A DNA stretch of 64,000 nt from Streptomyces sp. ISL-36 (lineage in GTDB: Bacteria; Actinomycetota; Actinomycetes; Streptomycetales; Streptomycetaceae): assembly GCF_018614205.1 (NCBI RefSeq), contig NZ_JAGGOS010000040.1, positions 1 through 64,000 of the forward strand. The letters run 5' to 3'. The notes beneath the pieces are model-generated. The model saw nothing but the letters and a program-made list of their open reading frames with translations. It ran no database searches and was not told where the DNA came from. Positions 1 to 8,550 of this stretch are shown here, piece by piece (within the stretch, counting starts at the first letter, position 1; each line of letters starts with the position of its first letter). A program made the position numbers and the translations under genes.

Positions 1-98
1 GGCTGGGTGGGGCGGCCGGCGGCGGGCCGGGGACGCGCGGGCCGGGCGGGGCCGGGCACCTGGCGGCGCGGGGGCTCCTTGGGAGGCACTTCGGTCAC
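1..98 (-). CDS. ftsI: FtsI / penicillin-binding protein, N-terminal fragment (runs off left edge)
   Basis: Only the first ~32 codons are inside the window. The frame starts at GTG (98-96), overlaps the ftsL stop codon (TGA 97-95) by the usual GTGA arrangement, and begins V-T-E-V-P-P-K-E-P-P-R-R-Q followed by a Pro/Arg/Ala-rich stretch, which resembles the cytoplasmic tail of actinobacterial FtsI. No catalytic part is visible, so the name rests on gene order (rsmH-ftsL-ftsI is universal in the division/cell-wall cluster) and on the tail composition. FtsI is the septal transpeptidase that cross-links peptidoglycan during sporulation septation. Confidence 0.7.
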   Translation of the reverse strand, partial: MTEVPPKEPPRRQVPGPARPARPRPAAGRPTQ

Positions 99-670
99 CT
101 GCCGGAGGTCGTCGGGGCGGGCGCGGTCGTGGCGGTCGCCGCCGGCGTCTCGGGCGTGTCCTGGAGGGTGCCGCCGGCCGTCTCGTCGATCGGGGGGTCC
201 AGGGGCGGCGGCGCGGACGAGGAGACGGGCGGGACCGCGGGCGGTGCCACCGGTGGTGCTGCCGGTGGGATCGGCGGCTCGGTCGGCGCCGGGTCGGGCT
301 CGAACACGGCGGCCTTGGAGGGCTCGCCGCGAACCGTGCCGTCGGGGTCGAGGAAGGCGGGGCTGCCGCCGGGGACCATGCCCAGCTCGCGGGCCCGCCG
401 CTCCAGCGCGTCGGGCGCGGAGTGGTCGTCCACGTCCCGCTGGAGGGCCTGCTCCTGGTCGGTCAGCTCGGTGGTCCGGTTCTTGAGGTCCCGCAGCTTG
501 AACGAGCCCTGGTTGAGGGCGGAGTTCAGCAGCAGGAGGGTGATGAGACCGCCGCCGAGCAGCACCACGACGAGCAGCACGAAGGGGGTCCGGGCGGCGG
601 TGCTGGGCCCCGACGGCATGAACCGCCCGAGCCGCGCGGCCCTTCCTTTGAGCGGCCCGTTCGTCGTCAC
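95..670 (-). CDS. ftsL: FtsL-like septum-formation protein
   Basis: A 191-residue bitopic membrane protein: short basic cytoplasmic N-terminus, one hydrophobic helix at about residues 30-52, a short coiled-coil (LKNRTTELTDQEQALQRDV), an ERRARELGMV element typical of the FtsL/DivIC family, then a long Pro/Ala/Ser/Thr-rich extracytoplasmic tail of about 80 residues. The tail is longer than in FtsL of most phyla. I chose GTG at 670 because the frame upstream is Arg/Ser-rich and lies outside the family fold. In the divisome FtsL pairs with DivIC and helps activate FtsW/FtsI. It lies 100 nt after rsmH and is translationally coupled to ftsI. Function is inferred from position plus topology, since FtsL sequences diverge strongly. 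Confidence 0.8.
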   Translation of the reverse strand: MTTNGPLKGRAARLGRFMPSGPSTAARTPFVLLVVVLLGGGLITLLLLNSALNQGSFKLRDLKNRTTELTDQEQALQRDVDDHSAPDALERRARELGMVPGGSPAFLDPDGTVRGEPSKAAVFEPDPAPTEPPIPPAAPPVAPPAVPPVSSSAPPPLDPPIDETAGGTLQDTPETPAATATTAPAPTTSGR

Positions 671-770
671 CGTTCGCCCCCGATCCCTTCTCCGCCCGCG
701 AGGCACCGAGGCGCGGGCACCGTCACCGTCCGCGGCTCGGCGGCCTCGTGCGTCACCCTCCGCGCCTCGC

Positions 771-1730
771 TCACGAGGGCTCGTCCTCCCGGATGCGCTG
801 CGCTCCTCGGAGACGGGCGGGCGCGGCGCGGCGGTTCTCCGCGACCTCCTCCTCCGTGGGGAGCTCGGCACCGCGGGTGAGCAGCTTCAGCCGCGGCTGG
901 TAGCGCTCGGGGACCACCGGCAGGCCGGGCGGGGCGGTGGTCGCCGCGCCGGCCGCGAAGACCTGCTTGACCAGCCGGTCCTCCAGGGAGTGGTACGACA
1001 GGACGGCGATCCGGCCCCCCACCGCGAGCGCCTTCACGGCCGCCGGGATCGCTCGCTCCAGGACGGTCAGCTCGCCGTTGACCTCGATGCGCAGGGCCTG
1101 GAACGTGCGCTTGGCGGGGTTGCCGCCGGTGCGCTTGGCCGCCTGCGGGAGGGAGTCGCGGATCAGCTCGACCAGGCGGGCGCTGTTGGTGAACGGCTCC
1201 TTCTCGCGCTCGCGCACGATCGCGGAGACGATCCGCTTGGCCTGCTTCTCCTCGCCGTACGCCCTGAGGATGCGGACGAGTTCGCCGGGCGGGTACGTGT
1301 TGAGGACCTCCGCGGCGCTGACCCCGGTCGTCTGGTCCATGCGCATGTCGAGCGGGGCGTCCTGCGCGTACGCGAAGCCGCGGTCGGCCTCGTCGAGCTG
1401 CATGGAGGAGACGCCCAGGTCGAAGAGGATGCCGTCCACCTTGGAAAGGGAGAGCCGGTCGAGGACCTCGGGCAGCTCGTCGTAGACGGCGTGGACGAGG
1501 GTGGCGCGCTCCCCGTAGGGGGCGAGCCGCTCACCGGAGAGGCGCAGCGCCTCCTTGTCCCGGTCGAGGGCGACGAGACGCACCTCGGGGAACCGCGTGA
1601 GGAGGGCCTCGCTGTGGCCGCCCAGACCCAGGGTGCAGTCGACGACGACCGCTCCGGGGCGCTCCAGGGCCGGGGCCAACATGTCCAGGCACCGCTGGAG
1701 CATCACCGGGACGTGTCGGTCGTTGCTCAA
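771..1730 (-). CDS. rsmH: 16S rRNA (cytosine1402-N4)-methyltransferase RsmH (MraW)
   Basis: 319 residues. RsmH uses S-adenosylmethionine to methylate N4 of C1402 in the ribosomal P site. Family motifs are all present: SAM-binding [10 protein letters not shown] at 31-40, LDRD at 55-58, [10 protein letters not shown] at 104-113, [13 protein letters not shown] at 120-132, [18 protein letters not shown] at 204-221 and [11 protein letters not shown] at 245-255. The start is TTG at 1730, preceded by GAGAGGG four nt upstream. It is the first gene of the leftward division/cell-wall operon. No mraZ lies upstream: the next gene is a divergent carbonic anhydrase. A good sigma-70-type promoter about 190 nt upstream implies a long leader. 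Confidence 0.97.
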   Translation of the reverse strand: MSNDRHVPVMLQRCLDMLAPALERPGAVVVDCTLGLGGHSEALLTRFPEVRLVALDRDKEALRLSGERLAPYGERATLVHAVYDELPEVLDRLSLSKVDGILFDLGVSSMQLDEADRGFAYAQDAPLDMRMDQTTGVSAAEVLNTYPPGELVRILRAYGEEKQAKRIVSAIVREREKEPFTNSARLVELIRDSLPQAAKRTGGNPAKRTFQALRIEVNGELTVLERAIPAAVKALAVGGRIAVLSYHSLEDRLVKQVFAAGAATTAPPGLPVVPERYQPRLKLLTRGAELPTEEEVAENRRAAPARLRGAQRIREDEPS

Positions 1731-2131
1731 TGCGCCCTCTCAGATTCGGCGCGGCCGGTACGTACCACCGGGTCCCCGCCCGCTCGCTGAAGGGGAAGCG
1801 ACCGGCCGGCGCCGCCAAGGGGGCGCATCGGCCGGCCGGCGAGCGGGAGGAGGCCGAGCCGTACGTACCGCCGCACACGCGGGGGAGAAACTGGGGAAAC
1901 CGCTCAATGTCTCCGTGAACTTCGCGTCACTTTAGTCCACCGGACCCGGCGGTCAATCAACCGGCTGGCGCGTCGCGCGGGCCACCGGAGAGAGTGGGGC
2001 GAACCGGGCACCTCGCCCGTATGGGCCTGGCTTTCTCCTGCCTGTGGGTTACCTCACAACAAGGCTCATTGACGTTCTTTGTCCACTCTCACAGCGGGCC
2101 CCGACGCCTTGTGCCCATTACCTTCATAGAC
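1731..2131. other. Intergenic region between divergent rsmH and carbonic anhydrase
   Basis: About 400 nt with no gene. It holds the rsmH promoter (entry at 1922-1956), a roughly 190-nt rsmH leader, and inside the leader a GC-rich self-complementary segment at about 1802-1840 (two CCGGCCGGC-type arms). The carbonic anhydrase side has a TACCTT hexamer at 2119-2124, 7 nt before its ATG. No mraZ-like frame is present. Confidence 0.6.
1922..1956 (-). promoter_or_regulatory. Probable promoter of the rsmH-ftsL-ftsI operon
   Basis: On the minus strand TTGACC (1956-1951) is separated by 16 nt from TAAAGT (1934-1929). Both hexamers are close to the consensus of the housekeeping sigma factor HrdB. Transcription would start near 1922, leaving a leader of about 190 nt before the TTG start of rsmH. 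Confidence 0.6.
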
Positions 2132-2680
2132 ATGTCGACCTCTGCGCACCCCTCTGCCGACACCGCCAACGCCATACGTACCCGCGGGACGGTCACCGAC
2201 CGGCTCGTCGAGGCCAATGAGCGCTATGCCGAGCGCTTCACCGACCCGGGGATGGACGCGAAGCCCGTCCTGAACGTCGCCGTGGTCGCCTGCATGGACG
2301 CCCGTCTCGACCTGCACGCCGCCCTCGGCCTCGAGCTTGGCGACTGTCACACCATCCGTAACGCCGGCGGTGTGGTCACCGACGACGTGATCCGCTCCCT
2401 CACCATCAGCCAGCGGGCTCTGGGGACGCGCAGCGTCGTGCTCATCCACCACACCGGCTGTGGCCTGGAATCGCTCACCGAGGAATTCCGGCACGACCTG
2501 GAGATGGAGGTCGGCCAGCGTCCCGCGTGGGCCGTCGAGGCCTTCCGGGACGTCGACCAGGACGTCCGGCAGTCGATGCAGCGGGTGCGGACCTCGCCGT
2601 TCCTGCTGCACACCGACGACGTCCGGGGCTTCGTCTTCGACGTGACCACGGGTCTTCTCCGCGAGATCGACCCCGCCTGA
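2132..2680 (+). CDS. Beta-class carbonic anhydrase
   Basis: 182 residues; interconverts CO2 and bicarbonate with a zinc cofactor. The signature residues are visible: Cys54-x-Asp56-x-Arg58 (ACMDARLD) and His107-x-x-Cys110 (HHTGCG). The two cysteines and the histidine are the zinc ligands of the family, and Asp56/Arg58 form the usual dyad. It belongs to the short subgroup also found in mycobacteria. No ribosome-binding site precedes ATG 2132. A TACCTT hexamer ends 7 nt before the ATG, so a leaderless mRNA is plausible. An in-frame extension upstream is open but lacks family similarity. It is divergent from rsmH and stands alone. Confidence 0.92.
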   Translation: MSTSAHPSADTANAIRTRGTVTDRLVEANERYAERFTDPGMDAKPVLNVAVVACMDARLDLHAALGLELGDCHTIRNAGGVVTDDVIRSLTISQRALGTRSVVLIHHTGCGLESLTEEFRHDLEMEVGQRPAWAVEAFRDVDQDVRQSMQRVRTSPFLLHTDDVRGFVFDVTTGLLREIDPA

Positions 2681-2825
2681 TCCGGCAAAACCCGGCATAA
2701 CACCCGCACTTGTCCACAGCCAAGTGACACGACCCGGCCACGGCAACAAGAATGCTCGGGTGACACCCCCCGGAGCGTGCGCGGGGGCAGGTGTCGGTGT
2801 TTTCGGAAGGGCCGAGGAGGGCCGG

Positions 2826-3845
2826 GTGACGACCTATGACGATCGAGCGAGCCTCACAGATCTGACCACCACAGCGGAGCGTGTCCGCAGGTCGGTGGAG
2901 GGTGTGATCGAGGGCAAGCCTGAGGTCGTACGGCTTTCGCTGACCGTGCTGCTCGCCGAGGGACATCTTCTGATCGAGGATGTCCCCGGCGTCGGCAAGA
3001 CGATGCTGGCCAAGACGCTGGCGCGGTCCATCGACTGTTCGGTGCGCCGGATCCAGTTCACGCCCGACCTGCTGCCGTCGGACATCACGGGCGTGTCGAT
3101 CTTCGACCAGCAGCGGCGGGACTTCGAGTTCAAGCCGGGCGCGATCTTCGCCCAGATCGTGATCGGCGACGAGATCAACCGGGCCTCGCCGAAGACGCAG
3201 TCGGCGCTCCTGGAGTCCATGGAGGAGCGGCAGGTCACCGTCGACGGGAACACCTACGAGCTGCCGAGCCCGTTCATGGTGGTGGCCACGCAGAACCCCG
3301 TGGAGATGGAGGGCACGTACCCGCTCCCCGAGGCCCAGCGCGACCGCTTCATGGCCCGCGTCTCGATCGGCTACCCCAGCCCCGAGGCCGAGCTGCAGAT
3401 GCTCGACATCCACGGCGCGGTCAACCCGCTCGACGACCTGCAGCCGGTCGCGCACGCCCATGACATCGTCAAGCTGATCGACGCGGTGCGCGCCGTGCAC
3501 GTCGCCGACCCCGTGCGCCGGTACGCAGTGGACATCGTCGCCGCGACCCGTCACCACGCGGATCTGAGACTCGGCGCCTCGCCGCGCGCCACCCTGCATC
3601 TGCTGCGCGCCGCGAAGGCCTCCGCCGCGCTCAGCGGCCGCGAGTACGTCCTGCCGGACGATCTCCAGGCCCTGGCCGTGCCGATCCTCGCCCACCGGCT
3701 GCTGCCGACGGCGCAGGCCCAGCTGAACCGGCGCACCGCCGAGCAGGTCGTCCTGGACATCCTGCAGCGCACGCCCGTCCCCGCCGCGGCGCCGCCCGCC
3801 GGCCCGCTCTACGGCCAGCAGCAGCCCGGCATCCGGCAGCTGTGA
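2826..3845 (+). CDS. MoxR-family AAA+ ATPase
   Basis: 339 residues. Walker A PGVGKT at 54-59, Walker B VIGDEIN at 112-118, then the MoxR features SALLESMEERQVTVDG, VVATQNP and EGTYPLPEAQRDRFM. MoxR ATPases act as chaperones for maturation of partner proteins, usually encoded beside a DUF58 protein. GTG 2826 was chosen because GAGGAGGG lies 5 nt upstream; the frame extends further 5' but with unrelated sequence. The stop overlaps the DUF58 start, and that gene in turn overlaps the transglutaminase gene, so the three form one operon. What the operon matures or assembles in Streptomyces is not known to me. Confidence 0.93.
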   Translation: MTTYDDRASLTDLTTTAERVRRSVEGVIEGKPEVVRLSLTVLLAEGHLLIEDVPGVGKTMLAKTLARSIDCSVRRIQFTPDLLPSDITGVSIFDQQRRDFEFKPGAIFAQIVIGDEINRASPKTQSALLESMEERQVTVDGNTYELPSPFMVVATQNPVEMEGTYPLPEAQRDRFMARVSIGYPSPEAELQMLDIHGAVNPLDDLQPVAHAHDIVKLIDAVRAVHVADPVRRYAVDIVAATRHHADLRLGASPRATLHLLRAAKASAALSGREYVLPDDLQALAVPILAHRLLPTAQAQLNRRTAEQVVLDILQRTPVPAAAPPAGPLYGQQQPGIRQL

Positions 3846-5221
3846 TGACGACCGCCGCCGCCGCGCCGGGGCAGCGGGGCGACGACGACCGGGACGCCCG
3901 GACCGGTGACGACGGGGGCGGCCTGCGGGCCGCCCTGGGCGGGCTCACCACCCGCGGCCGGTCCTTCCTGGCCGCCGGTGTCGCCGCCGCGGTCTGCGCC
4001 TACGTCCTCGGCCAGGGCGATCTGCTGCGCGTCGGGCTGCTGCTCGCCGTGCTGCCGCTGATCTGCGTCGGGGTGCTGTACCGCACCCGCTACCGGGTCG
4101 CCGGCAGCCGCCGGCTCTCCCCGCACCGGGTGCCGGTGGGCTCCGAGGCCCGGGTCCATCTGCGGATGGACAACGTCTCGCGGCTGCCCACCGGGCTGCT
4201 GATGCTCCAGGACCACGTCCCGTACATGCTCGGGCCGCGGCCCCGGTTCGTCCTGGACCGGGTCGAGGCGGGCGGGCGCCGCGAGGTGTCGTACCGGGTC
4301 CGCTCCGATCTGCGCGGACGCTTCCCGCTGGGCCCGCTCCAACTGCGGCTGAACGACCCGTTCGGCATGTGCGAGCTGACCCGCTCCTTCAGCGCGTACG
4401 ACATGCTCACCGTCGTCCCCCGGACCGAACCGCTGCCGCCGGTGAAGCTCGCCGGTGAGGCGGCGGGGTACGGCGACGGCCGGCAGCGCTCGCTCGCGCT
4501 GGCCGGGGAGGACGACGTGATCCCGCGCACCTACCGCCACGGTGACGATCTGCGCCGGGTCCACTGGCGCTCCACCGCCCGCTACGGCGAGCTGATGGTC
4601 CGCCGCGAGGAGCAGCCCCAGCGGGCTCGCTGCACGGTGCTGCTCGACACCCGCCGCATCGCCTTCCAGGGCGCCGGCCCCGACTCCGCCTTCGAGTGGG
4701 CGGTCTCGGGCGCGGCCTCCGCCCTGGTGCACATGCTGGAGCGGGGCTACTCCGTCCGGCTGCTCACCGACACCGGCAGCGCGGTGCCCGGCGAGGGCGC
4801 CGAGGGCTTCGCCGGTTCGTCCCAGGACGCGGCCGAGGCGGCCGGGATGATGATGGACACCCTCGCCGTGGTCGACCACTCCGACGGGGCCGGCCTCTCG
4901 CGCGCCTACGACGTGCTGCGCGGCGGCAACGAAGGCCTTCTGATCGCCTTCGTCGGCGACATCGACGAGGAGCAGGCGGCGGTGGCCGCCCGGATGCGGC
5001 AGCGCAGCGGCGCGGCCGTGGCCTTCGTCCTGGACAGCAGCACCTGGCTGACGGGGAGTGCGGTCGCCGGTGCGGTCGAGAAGCGGCTGCGACAGCTGCG
5101 GGAGGCCGGATGGACGGCGCTGGCCGTGCCCCCGGGGGCACGGCTCGCGGAGCTGTGGCAGCAGGCCGGCGGAGTGCGCGCGGAGACCACCGCGGGCGAG
5201 ACATACGGAGGTTGGTCATGA
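3845..5221 (+). CDS. DUF58 domain protein (MoxR partner)
   Basis: 458 residues. An acidic, Gly-rich N-terminus is followed by two hydrophobic segments at about 39-57 and 60-78, an immunoglobulin-like middle region, and the diagnostic DUF58 block around 229-256 (RTYRHGDDLRRVHWRSTARY followed by basic and acidic residues). DUF58 proteins have a von-Willebrand-A-like fold and work with MoxR ATPases. The start is taken as the ATG at 3845, sharing one base with the previous stop; a GTG at 3842 is equally open. The last codons overlap the following ATG by 4 nt, a sign of translational coupling. Confidence 0.9.
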   Translation: MTTAAAAPGQRGDDDRDARTGDDGGGLRAALGGLTTRGRSFLAAGVAAAVCAYVLGQGDLLRVGLLLAVLPLICVGVLYRTRYRVAGSRRLSPHRVPVGSEARVHLRMDNVSRLPTGLLMLQDHVPYMLGPRPRFVLDRVEAGGRREVSYRVRSDLRGRFPLGPLQLRLNDPFGMCELTRSFSAYDMLTVVPRTEPLPPVKLAGEAAGYGDGRQRSLALAGEDDVIPRTYRHGDDLRRVHWRSTARYGELMVRREEQPQRARCTVLLDTRRIAFQGAGPDSAFEWAVSGAASALVHMLERGYSVRLLTDTGSAVPGEGAEGFAGSSQDAAEAAGMMMDTLAVVDHSDGAGLSRAYDVLRGGNEGLLIAFVGDIDEEQAAVAARMRQRSGAAVAFVLDSSTWLTGSAVAGAVEKRLRQLREAGWTALAVPPGARLAELWQQAGGVRAETTAGETYGGWS

Positions 5222-7641
5222 GCGGCCGCGCGCGGCTGACGCTGGGCGCCTTCGCCGCCACGCTGCTGGCGGCGGGTGCGCTCCTTCCGCTGGTGAAGCC
5301 GGCGACGTGGATCTTCACCGCCGCGATCCTGCTGGCGGTGCAGAGCGGGGCCGGTGTGCTGACCCGGCGGGTGCCGCTGGCCCGAGCGCTGACGATCGCG
5401 GCGCAGGCCGTCGTGACGCTGCTCGCGCTGACCTTCGTCTTCGCCCGGGAACAGGCGGTGCTGTGGTTCCTGCCGGGGCCGCAGGCCTTCGGGCACTTCG
5501 GCGCGCTCTTCCAGGCGGGCGCCGACGACATCGGGAAGTACGCGATCCCCGCCCCCGACACCGAGGGCATCCGGCTGATGGTGGTCGGCGGCGTGCTGGT
5601 GATCGGTCTCCTGGTGGACACGCTCGCGGTGACCTTCCGCAGCGCCGCCCCCGCGGGCCTGCCGCTCCTCGCGCTGTACTCGGTGGCCGCAGGTCTCTCC
5701 GACGGCGGCGCGAGCTGGCTCTGGTTCCTGCTCGCCGCCTCCGGCTACCTGCTGCTTCTGCTGGCGGAGAGCCGGGACCGGCTCTCGCAGTGGGGGCGGG
5801 TCTTCGGCGGTGCGCCGCGGGCGGGCGGGAGCACGGCTTCGGGCGCGGCCGGCGGTGGGCAGGCGCTCGCCCCGGTGCGGACCGGCCGGCGGATCGGTGT
5901 GGTCGCCATGGGTGTGGCGCTGGTGGTCCCCGCGGCGCTGCCCGCGCTGAGCGGCGGTCTCTTCGGCGGTCCGGGCGACGGGCCGGGTGAGAGCGGCAAG
6001 GGCGGCACGATCTCGGCCGTGAACCCGCTCGTCTCTCTCCAGGAGAACCTGCGCCAGCCCGAGGACCGCGAGGTGCTCCGGTACCGGACCAACGCCACCG
6101 ACACCAGCGGGATGTATCTGCGGCTGGTGGCGCTCGACCAGTTCGACGGCACCTCGTGGAAGTCGTCGGTCCGCCCGATCCAGGACGTTCCGGAACGGCT
6201 GCCGTCGCCGGACGGCCTCGACCGGCAGGTCCGTACGACGGAGGTGACCGGCAATTTCCTCGCCTCCACGACGTACGAGCAGAAGTGGCTGCCGATGCCC
6301 TACCCGGCCGTCAAGGTGGAGATCGACGGCCGCTGGCGCTACGAGCCGGCCGGGCGGATGCTCGTCGGCGACAACAAGCAGAACACCCGGGGCGCCCGCT
6401 ACACGGTGACCAGCCTGGACGTACGGCCGACGGGCCCTCAGCTGGCGGCGGCGCCGCCCGCGCCGCCCAAGGTGTTCGCCGAGTACACCCGGGTTCCCGA
6501 CTCGCTTCCCCCCGATGTGAGGTCGACGGCGCTGGCGGTCACGAGGGGCGCGCGCAACGACTACGAGCGGGCCGTGAGGCTCCAGGACTGGTTCGCCCGG
6601 GACGGCGGGTTCCGCTACGACGTGGAGGTCGAGTCGGGTACGGGCGTCCAGGCGATCTCCCGCTTCCTTCAGCAGAAGGAGGGCTTCTGCGTCCACTTCT
6701 CGTTCTCGATGGCGGCGATGGCACGATCGCTGGGCATACCGGCCCGGGTGGCGGTCGGCTTCATGCCCGGCACCCCGCAGTCGGACGGCACGATGTCGGT
6801 CGGCATCCGGGACGCGCACGCCTGGCCCGAGCTGTACTTCGAGGGCGCGGGCTGGATGCGGTTCGAGCCGACGCCGACGCGGGGCTCCACACCGGACTAC
6901 ACCCAGCCGCAGACCCCCTCGGGTACGGCGTCCGGCTCCGCCCAGCCGGAGACCAGCGCCTCGGCGGCGCCGTCGGCCGCGCCGAGCGCCTCGGACAGCT
7001 GCCCTCCGCAGCTGCGCCGCCTGGGCGAGTGCGGCCCCGACGAGGCAGCCGGTGGCGCCTCGTCCGGCGACGACGGGCCGAATCCGCTGATGGTGGTCCT
7101 GATCTGTCTGGGTGTGGCGGTGGTGCTTGTGCTGCCTCTGCTCCCGCTGCTCTGGCGGACACGGGTACGGGCGCGGCGGCTCGGTTCCCCGGGCCGTACC
7201 GTCGAGGACGCGGTGGCCAGGACCCTGGCGGCCTGGCAGGAGATCAACGACACCGCCTGGGACCACGGGGTCCTGCCGGACGAGTCGCGGACGCCTCGGA
7301 AGACGGCGGCCCGGATCGTCCGCCTGGGCGCCCTGGACGGCGAGGCGGCCAACGCGGTGCACCGGGTGGCCCGGTCGGTCGAGCAGGTCCTCTACGCGCC
7401 GCAGCCCCGCCCGGGCGGCGGCCTGGTGGAGGAGGTCGCCCTGATCAGGGCGGGCTTCGACCGGGCCGCGGGCCGCTGGGCCCGGCTGCGCGCGCTGCTC
7501 GCGCCGCGCTCGTCCGTCCGGGTGGTGTGGGCGGCGTCGGCCCGCTGGACGGCCCTGACCGCCCGTTGGGCGGCGACCCGCCATGAGGTGACCGCCCGAG
7601 TGACGGCGGCTGTGCGCCGCCCGTCCCGCGAGCGGGTCTGA
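5218..7641 (+). CDS. Transglutaminase-like membrane protein (DUF3488 / TgpA type)
   Basis: 807 residues. The N-terminal ~230 residues carry several membrane helices (DUF3488-like), followed by a large extracytoplasmic region with a transglutaminase core: Cys491 in EGFCVHFSF and His534 in DAHAWPEL, then GWMRFEPTPT, where the acidic third residue is Glu rather than the usual Asp. A Ser/Ala/Pro linker, one membrane helix at about 624-646 and a C-terminal cytoplasmic DUF4129-like segment follow. The family is predicted to process peptides or proteins at the cell surface. It is the last gene of the MoxR-DUF58 operon, followed by a strong hairpin. Substrate unknown. Confidence 0.9.
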   Translation: MSGRARLTLGAFAATLLAAGALLPLVKPATWIFTAAILLAVQSGAGVLTRRVPLARALTIAAQAVVTLLALTFVFAREQAVLWFLPGPQAFGHFGALFQAGADDIGKYAIPAPDTEGIRLMVVGGVLVIGLLVDTLAVTFRSAAPAGLPLLALYSVAAGLSDGGASWLWFLLAASGYLLLLLAESRDRLSQWGRVFGGAPRAGGSTASGAAGGGQALAPVRTGRRIGVVAMGVALVVPAALPALSGGLFGGPGDGPGESGKGGTISAVNPLVSLQENLRQPEDREVLRYRTNATDTSGMYLRLVALDQFDGTSWKSSVRPIQDVPERLPSPDGLDRQVRTTEVTGNFLASTTYEQKWLPMPYPAVKVEIDGRWRYEPAGRMLVGDNKQNTRGARYTVTSLDVRPTGPQLAAAPPAPPKVFAEYTRVPDSLPPDVRSTALAVTRGARNDYERAVRLQDWFARDGGFRYDVEVESGTGVQAISRFLQQKEGFCVHFSFSMAAMARSLGIPARVAVGFMPGTPQSDGTMSVGIRDAHAWPELYFEGAGWMRFEPTPTRGSTPDYTQPQTPSGTASGSAQPETSASAAPSAAPSASDSCPPQLRRLGECGPDEAAGGASSGDDGPNPLMVVLICLGVAVVLVLPLLPLLWRTRVRARRLGSPGRTVEDAVARTLAAWQEINDTAWDHGVLPDESRTPRKTAARIVRLGALDGEAANAVHRVARSVEQVLYAPQPRPGGGLVEEVALIRAGFDRAAGRWARLRALLAPRSSVRVVWAASARWTALTARWAATRHEVTARVTAAVRRPSRERV

Positions 7642-7659
7642 CCGGCCCGCCCGTCCCGT

Positions 7660-7708
7660 CCGTCGGTGGTCACCCGTCCCGCCGGGCGGGACGGGTGACC
7701 ACCGACGG
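7660..7708 (+). terminator. Factor-independent terminator of the MoxR operon
   Basis: A perfect 24-bp inverted repeat (arms 7660-7683 and 7685-7708), starting 19 nt after the transglutaminase stop. There is no U tract, as usual in Streptomyces. Confidence 0.85.
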
Positions 7709-7756
7709 GGTTGCGTGGGAGCGCCCTTCGCCTGGGCAAGACTTCGCGGCACACGA

Positions 7757-7829
7757 CGAGCCCCGCCGGCCGCGCGTCATGACGCGGGCCCGCGGGGCTC
7801 GGGGTCGTGTACAGGGGTCGGGCCCCTGT
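7757..7829 (-). terminator. Two hairpins downstream of the DUF3040 gene
   Basis: CGAGCCCCGC at 7757-7766 pairs with GCGGGGCTCG at 7792-7801, and ACAGGGG 7811-7817 pairs with CCCCTGT 7823-7829. They lie just beyond the leftward DUF3040 stop and face the MoxR-operon terminator, so transcription is stopped from both sides. Confidence 0.7.
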
Positions 7830-7840
7830 TCAGGGCGCCG

Positions 7841-8245
7841 TCAGCGGCCGCCGCCCTGCTCGTCCCGGCGGCGCTGCCACCGTTCCTCTATGCGGTTCAT
7901 CATCGAGCGGCGCTGGCGGGCCTGTCGGCCACCGGCCGCCGCTCCGCCTCTCGCCTGCTGCTGCTCGCCCGGCTTGGGCGCCTTGCGCCATCCGGTGACC
8001 GCCAGGACCGCGCAGCCCAGCATGACGAGGAACCCCACCACGCTGATCCAGATCTGCTGAGCGACCATTCCAGCCATGAGGAGCGCGATACCCACCAGGA
8101 AGCCGGCGACTGCCTGGTAGACCCGTCGCCGGGTGTACGTACGCAGTCCGCTTCCCTCGAGCGCTGTCGCGAACTTGGGATCTTCGGCGTACAGCGCTCG
8201 CTCCATCTGCTCGAGCATTCGCTGCTCGTGCTCCGAGAGCGGCAC
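7841..8245 (-). CDS. DUF3040 family small membrane protein
   Basis: 134 residues. The N-terminal MPLSEHEQRMLEQMERALYA is the DUF3040 signature, followed by DPKFA and two membrane helices at about 44-62 and 66-85, then a Gln/Gly/Arg-rich basic tail. The family is widespread and uncharacterised in actinomycetes. GTG start at 8245 with AGGAGG 6 nt upstream. Monocistronic by its spacing, with terminators behind it. Confidence 0.9.
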   Translation of the reverse strand: MPLSEHEQRMLEQMERALYAEDPKFATALEGSGLRTYTRRRVYQAVAGFLVGIALLMAGMVAQQIWISVVGFLVMLGCAVLAVTGWRKAPKPGEQQQARGGAAAGGRQARQRRSMMNRIEERWQRRRDEQGGGR

Positions 8246-8550
8246 GGAGTCCTCCTAGTCGTCGGTCGCGGGGGCGACCGGGATGCGGCCCTTTCAGGAT
8301 AGGCAGGGAATCGCCCCCGTGAAACCCGCCCTCAACGCCAAATCGCCAATCCGGGCCGCCATGCGGTTCGGTTGCTGAGGCGTTGATTCCCCAGCGCCTT
8401 GCCGGTCATGCCGGATGGTGTCCCCCGATCATACGGGGCGAAGTCCTCGATCGGGGGGCCTGTGGCGTACTCCATGTGCGGCTGCGCCGCTGCTCAGCAC
8501 GGTGGACGCCCCGTCCCGCCCCTCGCCCGTACGGTGCCGCCGGGCGGGTG
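8246..8550. other. Intergenic region upstream of the DUF3040 gene
   Basis: 305 nt without a gene. It must hold the DUF3040 promoter near its left end. A 9-bp inverted repeat (CCCCCGATC 8422-8430 with GATCGGGGG 8449-8457) lies about 95 nt past the stop of the leftward methyltransferase gene and may terminate it. Confidence 0.5.

Noticed and set aside
7660..7708. Possible mobile-element inverted repeat
   Set aside because: The 24-bp arms are adjacent and directly follow a stop codon, as expected for a terminator; no transposase or target duplication is nearby.
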